Source: Planctomycetales bacterium (lineage in GTDB: Bacteria; Planctomycetota; Planctomycetia; Pirellulales; Thermoguttaceae). Taken from it: a DNA stretch of 6,049 bases. This document shows positions 1 to 5,667 of this stretch, one piece after another. The stretch spans positions 1 through 6,049 of the forward strand of contig SKJM01000044.1 in the NCBI GenBank assembly GCA_007122045.1, written 5' to 3'. Numbering within the stretch: position 1 is the stretch's first letter; each line of letters starts with the position of its first letter. The notes below the pieces were generated by a model. The model searched no databases, was not told where the DNA came from, and saw nothing but the letters and a program-made list of their open reading frames with translations. A program made the position numbers and the translations under genes.

Positions 1-816
1 CCGTTCGACGCCGATCGGGCACGCGAACACCAGGAGGCGTGGGCCGAGCACCTCGGCCTGCCCGTCGAAACGACCAACGACATCGGAATGGTGTTCGTGT
101 TGATCCCGCCCGGGGAATTTACGATGGGCTCACCCGAAGCCGACCCGGCCGCGCGAACCTCGGAGATGCCGCAGCGCGTCGCGCACATCACGCAGGCCTT
201 TTATATGGGGAAGTACCCGGTCACGCAGGAGCAGTGGGTGGCGGTCATGGGCCGGAATCCCAGCTATTTCAGGTTCAAGGGCTGCTCTTCCGAGTTCAAT
301 CGCTGCACCAAGCCGGTCGAATCGGTCGCCTGGGTCGATTGCCAGGAGTTCATGCGGAGGCTGAACGAGATACAGGAAAGCAACGAGGACCGCCTGTTCC
401 GGTTGCCCACGGAAGCCGAATGGGAGTATGCCTGCCGGGCCGGCTCGACCACGCGCTTCCACTTCGGCGACGAGGTGGACGACCTGGGCCTTTACGCCTG
501 GCACGGCGAGAACTCAGGCGGGCGCACCCAACCCGTGGGTCTCAAGAGGCCCAACGCATGGGGGCTGCACGACATGTATGGAAACGTGTGGGAGTGGTGC
601 CACGATTGGTTCGACCGCTTCTACTACGACGACGCGCCGTTCGAGGACCCGGTAGGACCGGACACCGGACGGCGTCGCGTCCTGCGCGGCGGATCGTGGA
701 GCTACGGCGGCTATCCCCACCACTTCCGGTCCGCCGCCCGCTACCTCGGCGAACCCTACCACCGCCGCCTCAACACCGACGGCTTGCGCGCGGTCTGGAC
801 GATCCCCCCTCCTTGA
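1..816 (+). CDS. FGE-sulfatase (SUMF1-like) domain protein lacking the catalytic Cys pair, 5' partial
   Basis: The frame is open from the left edge (first codon CCG) to TGA at 814-816, giving 271 visible residues, so the true start lies outside. The ATG at 88 falls inside the conserved IGMVFVLIPPGEFTMGS segment, and the upstream PFDADRAREHQEAWAEHLG stretch is typical linker, so 88 is not the real start. FGE-family hallmarks, numbered from the window edge, are RLPTEAEWEYACRAG (134-148), NAWGLHDMYGNVWEW (185-199), LRGGSW (228-233) and DGLRAVW (260-266). True formylglycine-generating enzymes oxidise a sulfatase cysteine with two cysteines shortly after RGGS. Here that stretch reads SYGGYPHHFRSAAR and has none. 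Sulfatase activation is therefore unlikely; a ligand-binding or other FGE-fold role is inferred. A Cys-x6-Cys pair (residues 95 and 102) lies in an insert after NPSYF. In planctomycetes such domains often sit at the C-terminus of multidomain proteins, so the missing N-terminus could be another domain. The gene converges on carA. Confidence 0.9.
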   Translation, partial: PFDADRAREHQEAWAEHLGLPVETTNDIGMVFVLIPPGEFTMGSPEADPAARTSEMPQRVAHITQAFYMGKYPVTQEQWVAVMGRNPSYFRFKGCSSEFNRCTKPVESVAWVDCQEFMRRLNEIQESNEDRLFRLPTEAEWEYACRAGSTTRFHFGDEVDDLGLYAWHGENSGGRTQPVGLKRPNAWGLHDMYGNVWEWCHDWFDRFYYDDAPFEDPVGPDTGRRRVLRGGSWSYGGYPHHFRSAARYLGEPYHRRLNTDGLRAVWTIPPP

Positions 817-883
817 GCAAACGCTTCCTTATTCGATCCGACAGCGAGCGTGGCGGCGGCCTCGGAATCGGTCGGCGCGAAAT

Positions 884-2011
884 CTATACCAGCATCTCGC
901 GGAACTGGTCGAACAGGTAGTGGCTGTCGTGCGGGCCGGAGGAGGCTTCCGGATGGTACTGGACGCTGAAGGCGGGCGCGCTGCGGTGCCGGATGCCTTC
1001 GACCGTGTCGTCGTTGAGGTTCAGGTGGGTCACCTCAAGGTCGGGGGGGAGCGCGTCGGCATCGACGGCGAAGCCGTGGTTCTGCGTGGTGATTTCCACC
1101 CGGTTGGTGGCGCAGCGGAGGACCGGCTGATTGGCCCCGCGGTGGCCGAACTTGAGTTTGTACGTCCGCGCGCCGCACGCAAGGGCCAGGAGCTGATGGC
1201 CCAGGCAGATGCCGAACACCGGCTTCTTGCCCAGCACGCCGCGGATGCAGCGCTGGGCGTAGTCGAGCGGCTCGGGGTCGCCCGGGCCGTTGGAAAGGAA
1301 CACGCCGTCGGGCTGCAAGGCGAGCACATCGTCGGCCGTGGCGGTGCCGGGCAGCACGGTCACCCGGCAGCCCATGCCGAACAGGTGCCGGCCGATGTTC
1401 CACTTCATGCCATAGTCGAGGGCGACCACGTGGGGGCTTGAGTCTTTCTTGGCCGCCGCCCTCCTTTCCCGTTCCGGCCCGAGCCAGGGACTGAGCGGTT
1501 CGACCCAGGAGATCGGCTCCTTGGGCACCACCTCGCGCACGAGGTCGCGGCCGACCAGCCCGGGGCAGGCCTTCGCCTTGGCCACCAGGCGCGCGTCGTC
1601 GAGGTCGTCGGTGGAGAGCACCCCCCGCATCGCGCCGTGGATGCGCAGCCGGCGGACCAGGGCCCGGGTGTCGATGCCCTCGATCGCCACGATGCCGGCG
1701 GCGCGCAGGTAGTCGTCCAGCGTGCCGCTGGCGCGGAAATTGCTCACCCGCCGGCTCTGCTCGCGCACGATGAAGCCGGCCGGGTGCGGCTTCCAACTCT
1801 CCACGTCCTCCTCGTTCACGCCGTAGTTGCCGATTTCGGGGTACGTCATGGCGACGATTTGGCCGTGATAGCTCGGGTCGGTGAGGATTTCCTGATAGCC
1901 GGTCATCGAGGTGTTGAAGCACACCTCGCCGTCGACCTCGCCTGCGGCGCCGAAGTGTTCGCCGGTGAATACGGTGCCGTCCTCGAGGGCAAGCTTCGCT
2001 GTTTTCGGCAT
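884..2011 (-). CDS. carA: Carbamoyl-phosphate synthase small (glutaminase) subunit
   Basis: CarA hydrolyses glutamine and channels ammonia to the large subunit CarB, which makes carbamoyl phosphate for pyrimidine and arginine synthesis in the cytoplasm. The 375-residue length is normal for the family. The N-terminal CPSase_sm_chain domain covers about residues 3-130, with LEDGTVFTGEHFG, FNTSMTGYQEILTDPSY and YPEIGNYGVN. The class I glutamine amidotransferase domain covers about 195-373, with LDYGMKWNI, LSNGPGDPE, GICLGHQ and QYHPEASSGP. The catalytic triad is intact as Cys269, His353 and Glu355, the same numbers as in E. coli CarA. The ATG at 2009-2011 is preceded by GAGGA 11 nt upstream. The stop is TAG. 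carB is not in the window, so the two subunit genes are not directly adjacent downstream of carA: the next gene there is the convergent FGE-like gene. The gap of 156 bp to the aminotransferase upstream suggests carA may have its own promoter, although no strong one was found. Confidence 0.97.
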   Translation of the reverse strand: MPKTAKLALEDGTVFTGEHFGAAGEVDGEVCFNTSMTGYQEILTDPSYHGQIVAMTYPEIGNYGVNEEDVESWKPHPAGFIVREQSRRVSNFRASGTLDDYLRAAGIVAIEGIDTRALVRRLRIHGAMRGVLSTDDLDDARLVAKAKACPGLVGRDLVREVVPKEPISWVEPLSPWLGPERERRAAAKKDSSPHVVALDYGMKWNIGRHLFGMGCRVTVLPGTATADDVLALQPDGVFLSNGPGDPEPLDYAQRCIRGVLGKKPVFGICLGHQLLALACGARTYKLKFGHRGANQPVLRCATNRVEITTQNHGFAVDADALPPDLEVTHLNLNDDTVEGIRHRSAPAFSVQYHPEASSGPHDSHYLFDQFREMLV

Positions 2012-2022
2012 GGGGATTGTGT

Positions 2023-2027
2023 TCCTC
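2023..2027 (-). promoter_or_regulatory. Ribosome binding site of carA
   Basis: GAGGA on the minus strand lies 11 nt before the carA ATG. The spacing is slightly long but within a usable range. It supports the chosen start. Confidence 0.5.
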
Positions 2028-2063
2028 GTGTTGGTCTTCTAAAGTGTGCGCCGGTTGCAGGTC

Positions 2064-2095
2064 GATAGGGCCTATATGGCTGCGGGTCTCCGAGA
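2064..2095 (-). promoter_or_regulatory. Two short palindromes in the carA leader, possible operator
   Basis: The leader between the aminotransferase and carA holds ATAGG-G-CCTAT (2065-2075) and TCTC-C-GAGA (2087-2095), two odd-centred short palindromes 11 nt apart. On the minus strand the first overlaps TATAGG, a weak -10-like hexamer, but no good -35 sits upstream of it. They could bind a regulator of carA or be chance; no known operator was recognised. Confidence 0.2.
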
Positions 2096-2130
2096 GCGGC
2101 TGGAAAGCCGGGCTCGGGCAGCCTACCATG

Positions 2131-2166
2131 AGGGCTCCTGTACCGGCGAGCAGGAGCCCTCCCTTT
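2131..2166 (+). terminator. Terminator-like hairpin with T-tract on the + strand
   Basis: A perfect 10-bp stem, AGGGCTCCTG (2131-2140) with CAGGAGCCCT (2151-2160), encloses a 10-nt loop. It is followed on the + strand by CCC and then a run of T. The flanking genes both run on the minus strand, where the same hairpin begins 7 nt after the aminotransferase stop but is preceded by A residues and has no U-tract after it. Read on +, it is a plausible intrinsic terminator, with three C residues weakening the U-tract junction. Read on -, it would be a stable 3' end structure of the aminotransferase mRNA. Confidence 0.5.
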
Positions 2167-2167
2167 T

Positions 2168-3400
2168 TTAACCCTTCAGGCAGCGGCCGATTTGGCGGAT
2201 GGCCTGCCGGAGGCGTTCTTCGTTCTCGACCAGGGCCATCCGCACGTAACCTTCGCCGGCTTGTCCGAACCCGCCGCCGGGGCTCACCGCCACGTCGCCC
2301 TCCTTCAAGAGCTTCATGGCGAATTCGATGGAGGTCATTCGGGCGGCCCAGTGTTGGGGCATCTTGGCCCAGACGAACATGGTGGCCTTGGGGGGCTCGA
2401 CGGGCCAGCCGAGCCGTCGAAGGCCGCGGCACAGCGCGTCGCGTCGGCCCTGATACACTTCCGCCTGCTCCTCGACGGCGGCGTCGGTGTGCCGCAGGGC
2501 GACGATCGCGGCCACCTGGATGGGCCGGAACATGCCGTAATCGTAATACCCCTTGATGGTGGCCAGCGCCTGGACCATCGCCGCATTGCCCGCGCAGAAC
2601 CCCACCCGCCAGCCCGCCATGTTGTAACCCTTGCTCATGGTGGTGAACTCGACGCCCACCTCGCGGGCCCCCGGGGCGGCCAGGAAGCTGGGCGCGCGAT
2701 AGCCGTCGAACGTCACGTCGGCGTAGGCGAGGTCGCTGATGACCATGAACCCGTAGCGCCGGGCGAGCTTGACGACTTCCACATAGAACTCGGGCTCGAC
2801 GCACGCGGTCGAGGGGTTATGCGGGAAGTTCACGACCAGCACCTTCGGCCGGGGGTAGAGGTGCCGGCAGGTGTAGTCGATATTGGCCAGGAATCGCTCG
2901 GTGTCGGCCACCTCCAGCGCGATGGTGTTCGCCGCGGCCATGGCCACGGCGTAGACGTGGGCCGGGTAGGAGGGGGCTGGCACAATGGCGGTATCGCCCG
3001 GCCCCAACAGAGCCAGGCACATATGGCTGAACCCCTCTTTCGAACCGAGGCAAACGATCACTTCGCCTTCCGGGTCGAGGCGGACGCCGTGCTGCTTGAA
3101 GTATTTCGCCGCCACCTCGCGGCGCAGGCTCAGGATGCCGCGCGATTCGGCGTATCCGTGGCTTCGGGGCTCGCGGGCGGCCTCGGCGAGCTTGTCGATG
3201 ACGCGGTCCTGGGGTGGATCGCTGGGGTTGCCCATGCCAAGGTCGATGACGTCGTCGCCGGCGCGGCGCTTCTGATACATCAGCCGGTTGATCTCGGCGA
3301 ACAAATACGGCGGCAGCCGGTGAACCCGGTCGGCTACCTTGATGGAGAATCCACCCTCCGGTGGGGGCAGAACGTCGTCTTCTTCGCGGTGGGAATGCAT
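2168..3400 (-). CDS. alaC: AlaC-like class I/II PLP-dependent aminotransferase (probable glutamate-pyruvate transaminase)
   Basis: This is a fold-type I PLP aminotransferase of 410 residues, close to the 412 of E. coli AlaC. From memory it resembles AlaC along its whole length, for example RLPPY near the N-terminus, [32 protein letters not shown] and VSPGGGFG. AlaC makes alanine from pyruvate with glutamate as donor. Numbered from the ATG, the cofactor and substrate residues are NPSDPP (58-63), SKEG (120-123), Asn195 in NFPHNPS, Asp223 and Tyr226, the Schiff-base Lys257 in MSKGYN, Arg265 and the carboxylate-binding Arg387 in VRMALVEN. I chose the ATG at 3398-3400. A GTG at 3419-3421 would add seven residues, and neither has a convincing Shine-Dalgarno sequence. 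LL-diaminopimelate aminotransferase or another substrate within the same subfamily is the main alternative. A pyruvate-linked role fits the neighbouring ilv genes (inference). Confidence 0.9.
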   Translation of the reverse strand: MHSHREEDDVLPPPEGGFSIKVADRVHRLPPYLFAEINRLMYQKRRAGDDVIDLGMGNPSDPPQDRVIDKLAEAAREPRSHGYAESRGILSLRREVAAKYFKQHGVRLDPEGEVIVCLGSKEGFSHMCLALLGPGDTAIVPAPSYPAHVYAVAMAAANTIALEVADTERFLANIDYTCRHLYPRPKVLVVNFPHNPSTACVEPEFYVEVVKLARRYGFMVISDLAYADVTFDGYRAPSFLAAPGAREVGVEFTTMSKGYNMAGWRVGFCAGNAAMVQALATIKGYYDYGMFRPIQVAAIVALRHTDAAVEEQAEVYQGRRDALCRGLRRLGWPVEPPKATMFVWAKMPQHWAARMTSIEFAMKLLKEGDVAVSPGGGFGQAGEGYVRMALVENEERLRQAIRQIGRCLKG

Positions 3401-3442
3401 ACCCTTCACAGTACCCGGCACGTGGCCTATTGAAAAGCGGGT

Positions 3443-3472
3443 GCGGGGCGTTAGGTTGTGGGGCGTTAGGTT
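3443..3472. repeat. Tandem duplication of a 15-bp unit between two genes
   Basis: Two adjacent 15-bp copies, GCGGGGCGTTAGGTT (3443-3457) and GTGGGGCGTTAGGTT (3458-3472), differ at one base. They lie in the gap between the HIT gene and the aminotransferase. No function is evident; they could be a slippage product or a regulator site pair at 15-bp spacing. Confidence 0.75.
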
Positions 3473-3481
3473 CGGTGAGGC

Positions 3482-3513
3482 GGCCGGGCGCCTACGCTCC
3501 GCTACGCCCGGTC
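3482..3513 (-). other. Hairpin across the stop codon of the HIT gene
   Basis: GGCCGGGCG (3482-3490) pairs with CGCCCGGTC (3505-3513) in a 9-bp stem that includes one G-T pair. The 14-nt loop contains the TAG stop of the HIT gene. No U-tract follows on the minus strand, so it is not a canonical intrinsic terminator. It could stabilise the 3' end of the ilvN-ilvC-HIT transcript or be part of a Rho-dependent end. Confidence 0.4.
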
Positions 3514-4022
3514 ATCAGTTCCCACAGGGCGTTCAGCGACTGGGGAATCACCCGAACCCCTGCAATGGTGGGCATAAAGCTCGTATCGCCGTTCCAGCGC
3601 GGCACGATGTGCCAGTGGAGGTGGCCGGGCAGCCCCGCTCCCGCCGCCACTCCCAGGTTCACACCCACGTTGAAGGCCTCCGCGTCGAGCAACTCTTCCA
3701 GCTTGCCCGTCATGCGTGTAATGGTGGCGAGCAGTTCCAACTGCTCGGCCTCGGTCAGCCCGTCGAGCCGCCCTACGTGCCGCCGGGGCGCCACCAGCAG
3801 GTGCCCGTTGTTGTACGGATACCGGTTCAACACCGTCACGGCCAGGTCGGTGCGTTCGACGACCAGGCGGCGGCGGTCTTCGCCCTCGGGCACGGCGCGG
3901 CAGAGGAAGCAGTTCGGGTCGGCGCCGGGCGGCAGCCCGACCAACTCGTCCGGCTCCGGTTCCGGCCCATCGCCCTTGATGAATTCGAGCCGCCAGGGGG
4001 CCCATATTCGCTCGTCACTCAC
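3492..4022 (-). CDS. HIT-family nucleotide hydrolase/transferase, Ap4A phosphorylase-like
   Basis: This 176-residue cytoplasmic protein belongs to the histidine triad superfamily, which hydrolyses or transfers nucleotidyl groups. The triad is HLHWHIV with His134, His136 and His138; the middle one is the expected nucleophile. WAPWR near the N-terminus, [19 protein letters not shown] (66-83) and [18 protein letters not shown] (117-134) resemble the Ap4A phosphorylase-like actinobacterial and planctomycete HIT proteins. Cys38 and Cys41 (CFLC), with His82 and His134, could form the zinc site found in many bacterial HIT proteins (inference). Translation starts at GTG 4020-4022, four bases after the ilvC stop, with AGGG overlapping that stop; this suggests translational coupling to ilvC. 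The substrate (Ap4A, AMP-lysine or others) cannot be read from the sequence. The link to branched-chain synthesis is positional only. Confidence 0.9.
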   Translation of the reverse strand: MSDERIWAPWRLEFIKGDGPEPEPDELVGLPPGADPNCFLCRAVPEGEDRRRLVVERTDLAVTVLNRYPYNNGHLLVAPRRHVGRLDGLTEAEQLELLATITRMTGKLEELLDAEAFNVGVNLGVAAGAGLPGHLHWHIVPRWNGDTSFMPTIAGVRVIPQSLNALWELMTGRSGA

Positions 4023-4026
4023 CGCC

Positions 4027-5034
4027 CTACTCGACTTTCTTCGCGTCGATCCATGACATCAAGCCGCGCAGCTCCTTGCCCACCTGCTCGACGGCGTGCT
4101 CGCGCTCGCGGCGGCGCAGGGCCTTGAAGGCGGGGGCGTTGGCCTTGTTTTCGAGGATCCACTCGCGGGCGAAGCTGCCGTTGCGCACCTCTTCGAGGAT
4201 GCGCTTCATTTCCGCCCGGGTTTCGTCGGTCACCAGCCGCGGCCCGCGGGTGTAATCGCCGTACTCGGCCGTGTTCGAGATGCTGTAGCGCATGTAGTTC
4301 AGGCCGCCCTGGTAAATCAGGTCGACGATGAGCTTCACCTCGTGGACGCACTCGAAATAGGCCATTTCGGGCTGGTAGCCGGCCTCGACGAGCGTCTCGA
4401 AGCCGGCCTTGATCAGCGCGCTGAGGCCGCCGCACAGGACGACCTGCTCGCCGAACAGGTCGGTTTCGGTCTCCTCGGCGAAGGTGGTTTCGATGACGCC
4501 GGCCCGCGTGCCGCCGATGCCCTTGGCGTAGGCCAGCCCGAGCGCGCGCTCCTTCTCGCCGGCGTTGGCGCCGAGACCGATCAGGCACGGCACGCCGGCG
4601 CCTCGGGCGTACTCGGCCCGAACCAGGTGGCCGGGCCCCTTCGGCGCGATCAGGATCACGGCCACGCCCTCGGGAACGTCGAACTGGCCGTAGTGCACGT
4701 TGAAGCCGTGCGAGCAGACGATCACGTTGCCGGGCGTAAGGTTGGGGCGGATTTGTTGGCGAAAGATGTCGGCCTGGAGTTCGTCGGGCAGGAGGATGGT
4801 GATGAGGTCGGCCCGCTGGACGGCCTCTTCCGCCGAAAGGGGGGTGAACCCGTCCGCGACGGCCCTTTCGTAATTGGGCGTGCCCGGCAACTCGGCCACG
4901 ATCACGTTGCAGCCGCTGTCGCGCAGGTTCTGGGCGTGACCGTGCCCTTGCGAACCATAGCCCAAAATGGCGATGGTCTTGTCTTTCAGCAGCGAAATAT
5001 CAGCGTCTTTGTCGTAATAGATGGTAGCGGGCAT
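4027..5034 (-). CDS. ilvC: Ketol-acid reductoisomerase (class I)
   Basis: IlvC converts 2-acetolactate and 2-aceto-2-hydroxybutyrate to the dihydroxy acids of the valine, leucine and isoleucine pathway, using Mg2+ and NAD(P)H. The 335-residue length marks the short class I form. The N-terminal Rossmann domain (about 15-183) has [17 protein letters not shown] (25-41), His109 in CSHGFN and Lys132 in PKGPGH. The C-terminal helical domain has the metal ligands Asp192 and Glu196 (ETDLFGEQ), Glu228 and Glu232 (FECVHE) and Ser253 ([11 protein letters not shown]), all present. The loop after the second beta strand reads VAELPGTPN (46-54), where class I enzymes usually have VGLRxGSxS, so the customary Arg and phosphate-binding serines are replaced. 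NADH use is possible (inference). The ATG at 5032-5034 has AGGAG 7 nt upstream. ilvN precedes it by 68 bp and the HIT gene follows after 4 bp. Confidence 0.97.
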   Translation of the reverse strand: MPATIYYDKDADISLLKDKTIAILGYGSQGHGHAQNLRDSGCNVIVAELPGTPNYERAVADGFTPLSAEEAVQRADLITILLPDELQADIFRQQIRPNLTPGNVIVCSHGFNVHYGQFDVPEGVAVILIAPKGPGHLVRAEYARGAGVPCLIGLGANAGEKERALGLAYAKGIGGTRAGVIETTFAEETETDLFGEQVVLCGGLSALIKAGFETLVEAGYQPEMAYFECVHEVKLIVDLIYQGGLNYMRYSISNTAEYGDYTRGPRLVTDETRAEMKRILEEVRNGSFAREWILENKANAPAFKALRRREREHAVEQVGKELRGLMSWIDAKKVE

Positions 5035-5041
5035 GGGGGAA

Positions 5042-5046
5042 CTCCT
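5042..5046 (-). promoter_or_regulatory. Ribosome binding site of ilvC
   Basis: AGGAG on the minus strand lies 7 nt before the ilvC ATG, a near-ideal Shine-Dalgarno position that fixes this start. Confidence 0.75.
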
Positions 5047-5067
5047 GGGAAAAAACGGACTCGGAAA

Positions 5068-5092
5068 GCCGCCCCGGCGGAACGGGGACGGC
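5068..5092 (-). other. Hairpin between ilvN and ilvC, weak attenuator or processing site
   Basis: GCCGCCCCG (5068-5076) pairs with CGGGG (5083-5087) and CGGC (5089-5092) in a 9-bp GC stem with one bulged base (5088) and a 6-nt loop. On the minus strand TTT follows the stem directly, and a run of six T (5055-5050) comes 12 nt later, just ahead of the ilvC ribosome site. That is too far for a classical terminator. Partial termination or an mRNA processing barrier that sets the IlvN:IlvC ratio is possible. Confidence 0.35.
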
Positions 5093-5102
5093 GGCGACCG
5101 GC

Positions 5103-5594
5103 TTAGTCGGTAATGGTCTTCGCGCCGCGCACCATGGCAATGCGGCCGGTGCGCACCAACTCGACGATGCCGAACGGACGCATCATTTCAATAAAGGCCT
5201 CGATCTTGCGTTCCTTGCCGGAAATTTCGATCATGACCATCTCGGCGGCCACGTCGACAATCCGCCCGCGGAAAATCTCGGTCAATTCGAGAATCTCGTT
5301 CCGTTTGCCGGGCGGTGCGGCCACCTTCATCAGCATCAGGTCGCGCTCGACGTGGTTCTGCGAACTGACGTCATCGACCCGCACCACGGTGACGATCTTC
5401 TCCAACTGCTTGCGGACCTGCTCCAGCACGCGGTCGTCGCCGACCACGACGAAGGTCATCCGCGAGAGTTGCGGGTCTTCGGTCTCGCCGACCGCCAGAC
5501 TGTCGATGTTATACCCGCGAGAGGCCAACATGCCGGCAATATGGGAGAGCACGCCGGGCACGTTGTGGACCAAGGCCGAAAGTACGTGACGCAT
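5103..5594 (-). CDS. ilvN: Acetolactate synthase regulatory (small) subunit
   Basis: This is the ACT-domain subunit that activates the catalytic subunit IlvB and confers feedback inhibition by valine on the first common step of branched-chain amino acid synthesis. It has 163 residues, the same length as E. coli IlvH. The N-terminal ACT domain (about 3-78) shows [20 protein letters not shown] and [12 protein letters not shown]. The C-terminal ALS_ss_C domain (about 83-160) shows [11 protein letters not shown] and [12 protein letters not shown]. Asn11, Gly14 and Asn29, the positions whose mutation in E. coli IlvH gives valine resistance, are all kept, so valine feedback is probably intact. The ATG at 5592-5594 was chosen because MRHVLSALV matches the family start and AGGAG lies 6 nt upstream; an in-frame codon at 5661-5663 would add 23 unrelated residues. 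The name ilvH would serve equally well. ilvB is not adjacent: the gene upstream is an unrelated membrane protein. Confidence 0.96.
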   Translation of the reverse strand: MRHVLSALVHNVPGVLSHIAGMLASRGYNIDSLAVGETEDPQLSRMTFVVVGDDRVLEQVRKQLEKIVTVVRVDDVSSQNHVERDLMLMKVAAPPGKRNEILELTEIFRGRIVDVAAEMVMIEISGKERKIEAFIEMMRPFGIVELVRTGRIAMVRGAKTITD

Positions 5595-5600
5595 GATAGG

Positions 5601-5605
5601 CTCCT
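5601..5605 (-). promoter_or_regulatory. Ribosome binding site of ilvN
   Basis: AGGAG on the minus strand lies 6 nt before the ATG at 5594. It decides between this start and the longer in-frame extension to 5663. Confidence 0.75.
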
Positions 5606-5625
5606 GGAAGCAATCGAAACCGCCC

Positions 5626-5653
5626 ATTGTACCCCGGGCCCGGGCCGCGACAA
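5626..5653 (-). promoter_or_regulatory. Candidate sigma70-type promoter of ilvN-ilvC-HIT
   Basis: On the minus strand TTGTCG (5653-5648, four of six matches to TTGACA) and TACAAT (5631-5626, five of six matches to TATAAT) are separated by 16 bp. A transcript would begin near 5619, leaving a leader of about 25 nt before the ilvN ATG, which holds its Shine-Dalgarno sequence. An AT-rich -10 stands out in this GC-rich gap. The leader is too short for a peptide attenuator or riboswitch. Confidence 0.5.
5633..5644. repeat. Perfect 12-bp palindrome in the promoter spacer
   Basis: CCCGGGCCCGGG is a perfect palindrome that falls entirely between the candidate -35 and -10 of ilvN. A repressor bound here would block polymerase, but in GC-rich DNA a G/C-only palindrome can also be chance. 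Confidence 0.4.
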
Positions 5654-5667
5654 GGGGCGGCATCGCA

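Noticed and set aside
817..883. A possible bidirectional terminator between the convergent FGE-like gene and carA
   Set aside because: Only a 5-bp CCGAC/GTCGG pairing with a long loop and no T-run was found.
39..920. A 293-codon + strand frame overlapping the FGE-like gene
   Set aside because: Arg/Gly/Pro-rich product in a different frame from the conserved FGE motifs; not a real gene.
1035..2804. A 589-codon open frame on the minus strand spanning parts of the aminotransferase and carA
   Set aside because: It overlaps two well-recognised genes in another frame, and its product is Arg/Pro/Gly/His-rich without any domain: a shadow frame of GC-rich coding DNA.
2192..3433. A 413-codon open frame on the + strand opposite the aminotransferase
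   Set aside because: It is the antisense shadow of a clear PLP aminotransferase and has a composition (many His, Gly, Val, Asp) typical of such frames.
3401..3491. Promoter for the aminotransferase
   Set aside because: Only weak -10-like sequence (around TCAATA) without a matching -35 was seen, so no call was made.
4096..5106. A 336-codon open frame on the + strand opposite ilvC
   Set aside because: It is the antisense shadow of ilvC, with no recognisable motif.
5595..5663. N-terminal extension of IlvN or a leader peptide for attenuation
   Set aside because: The 23 extra codons do not match the family, lie across the candidate promoter, and contain no run of Val, Leu or Ile codons.
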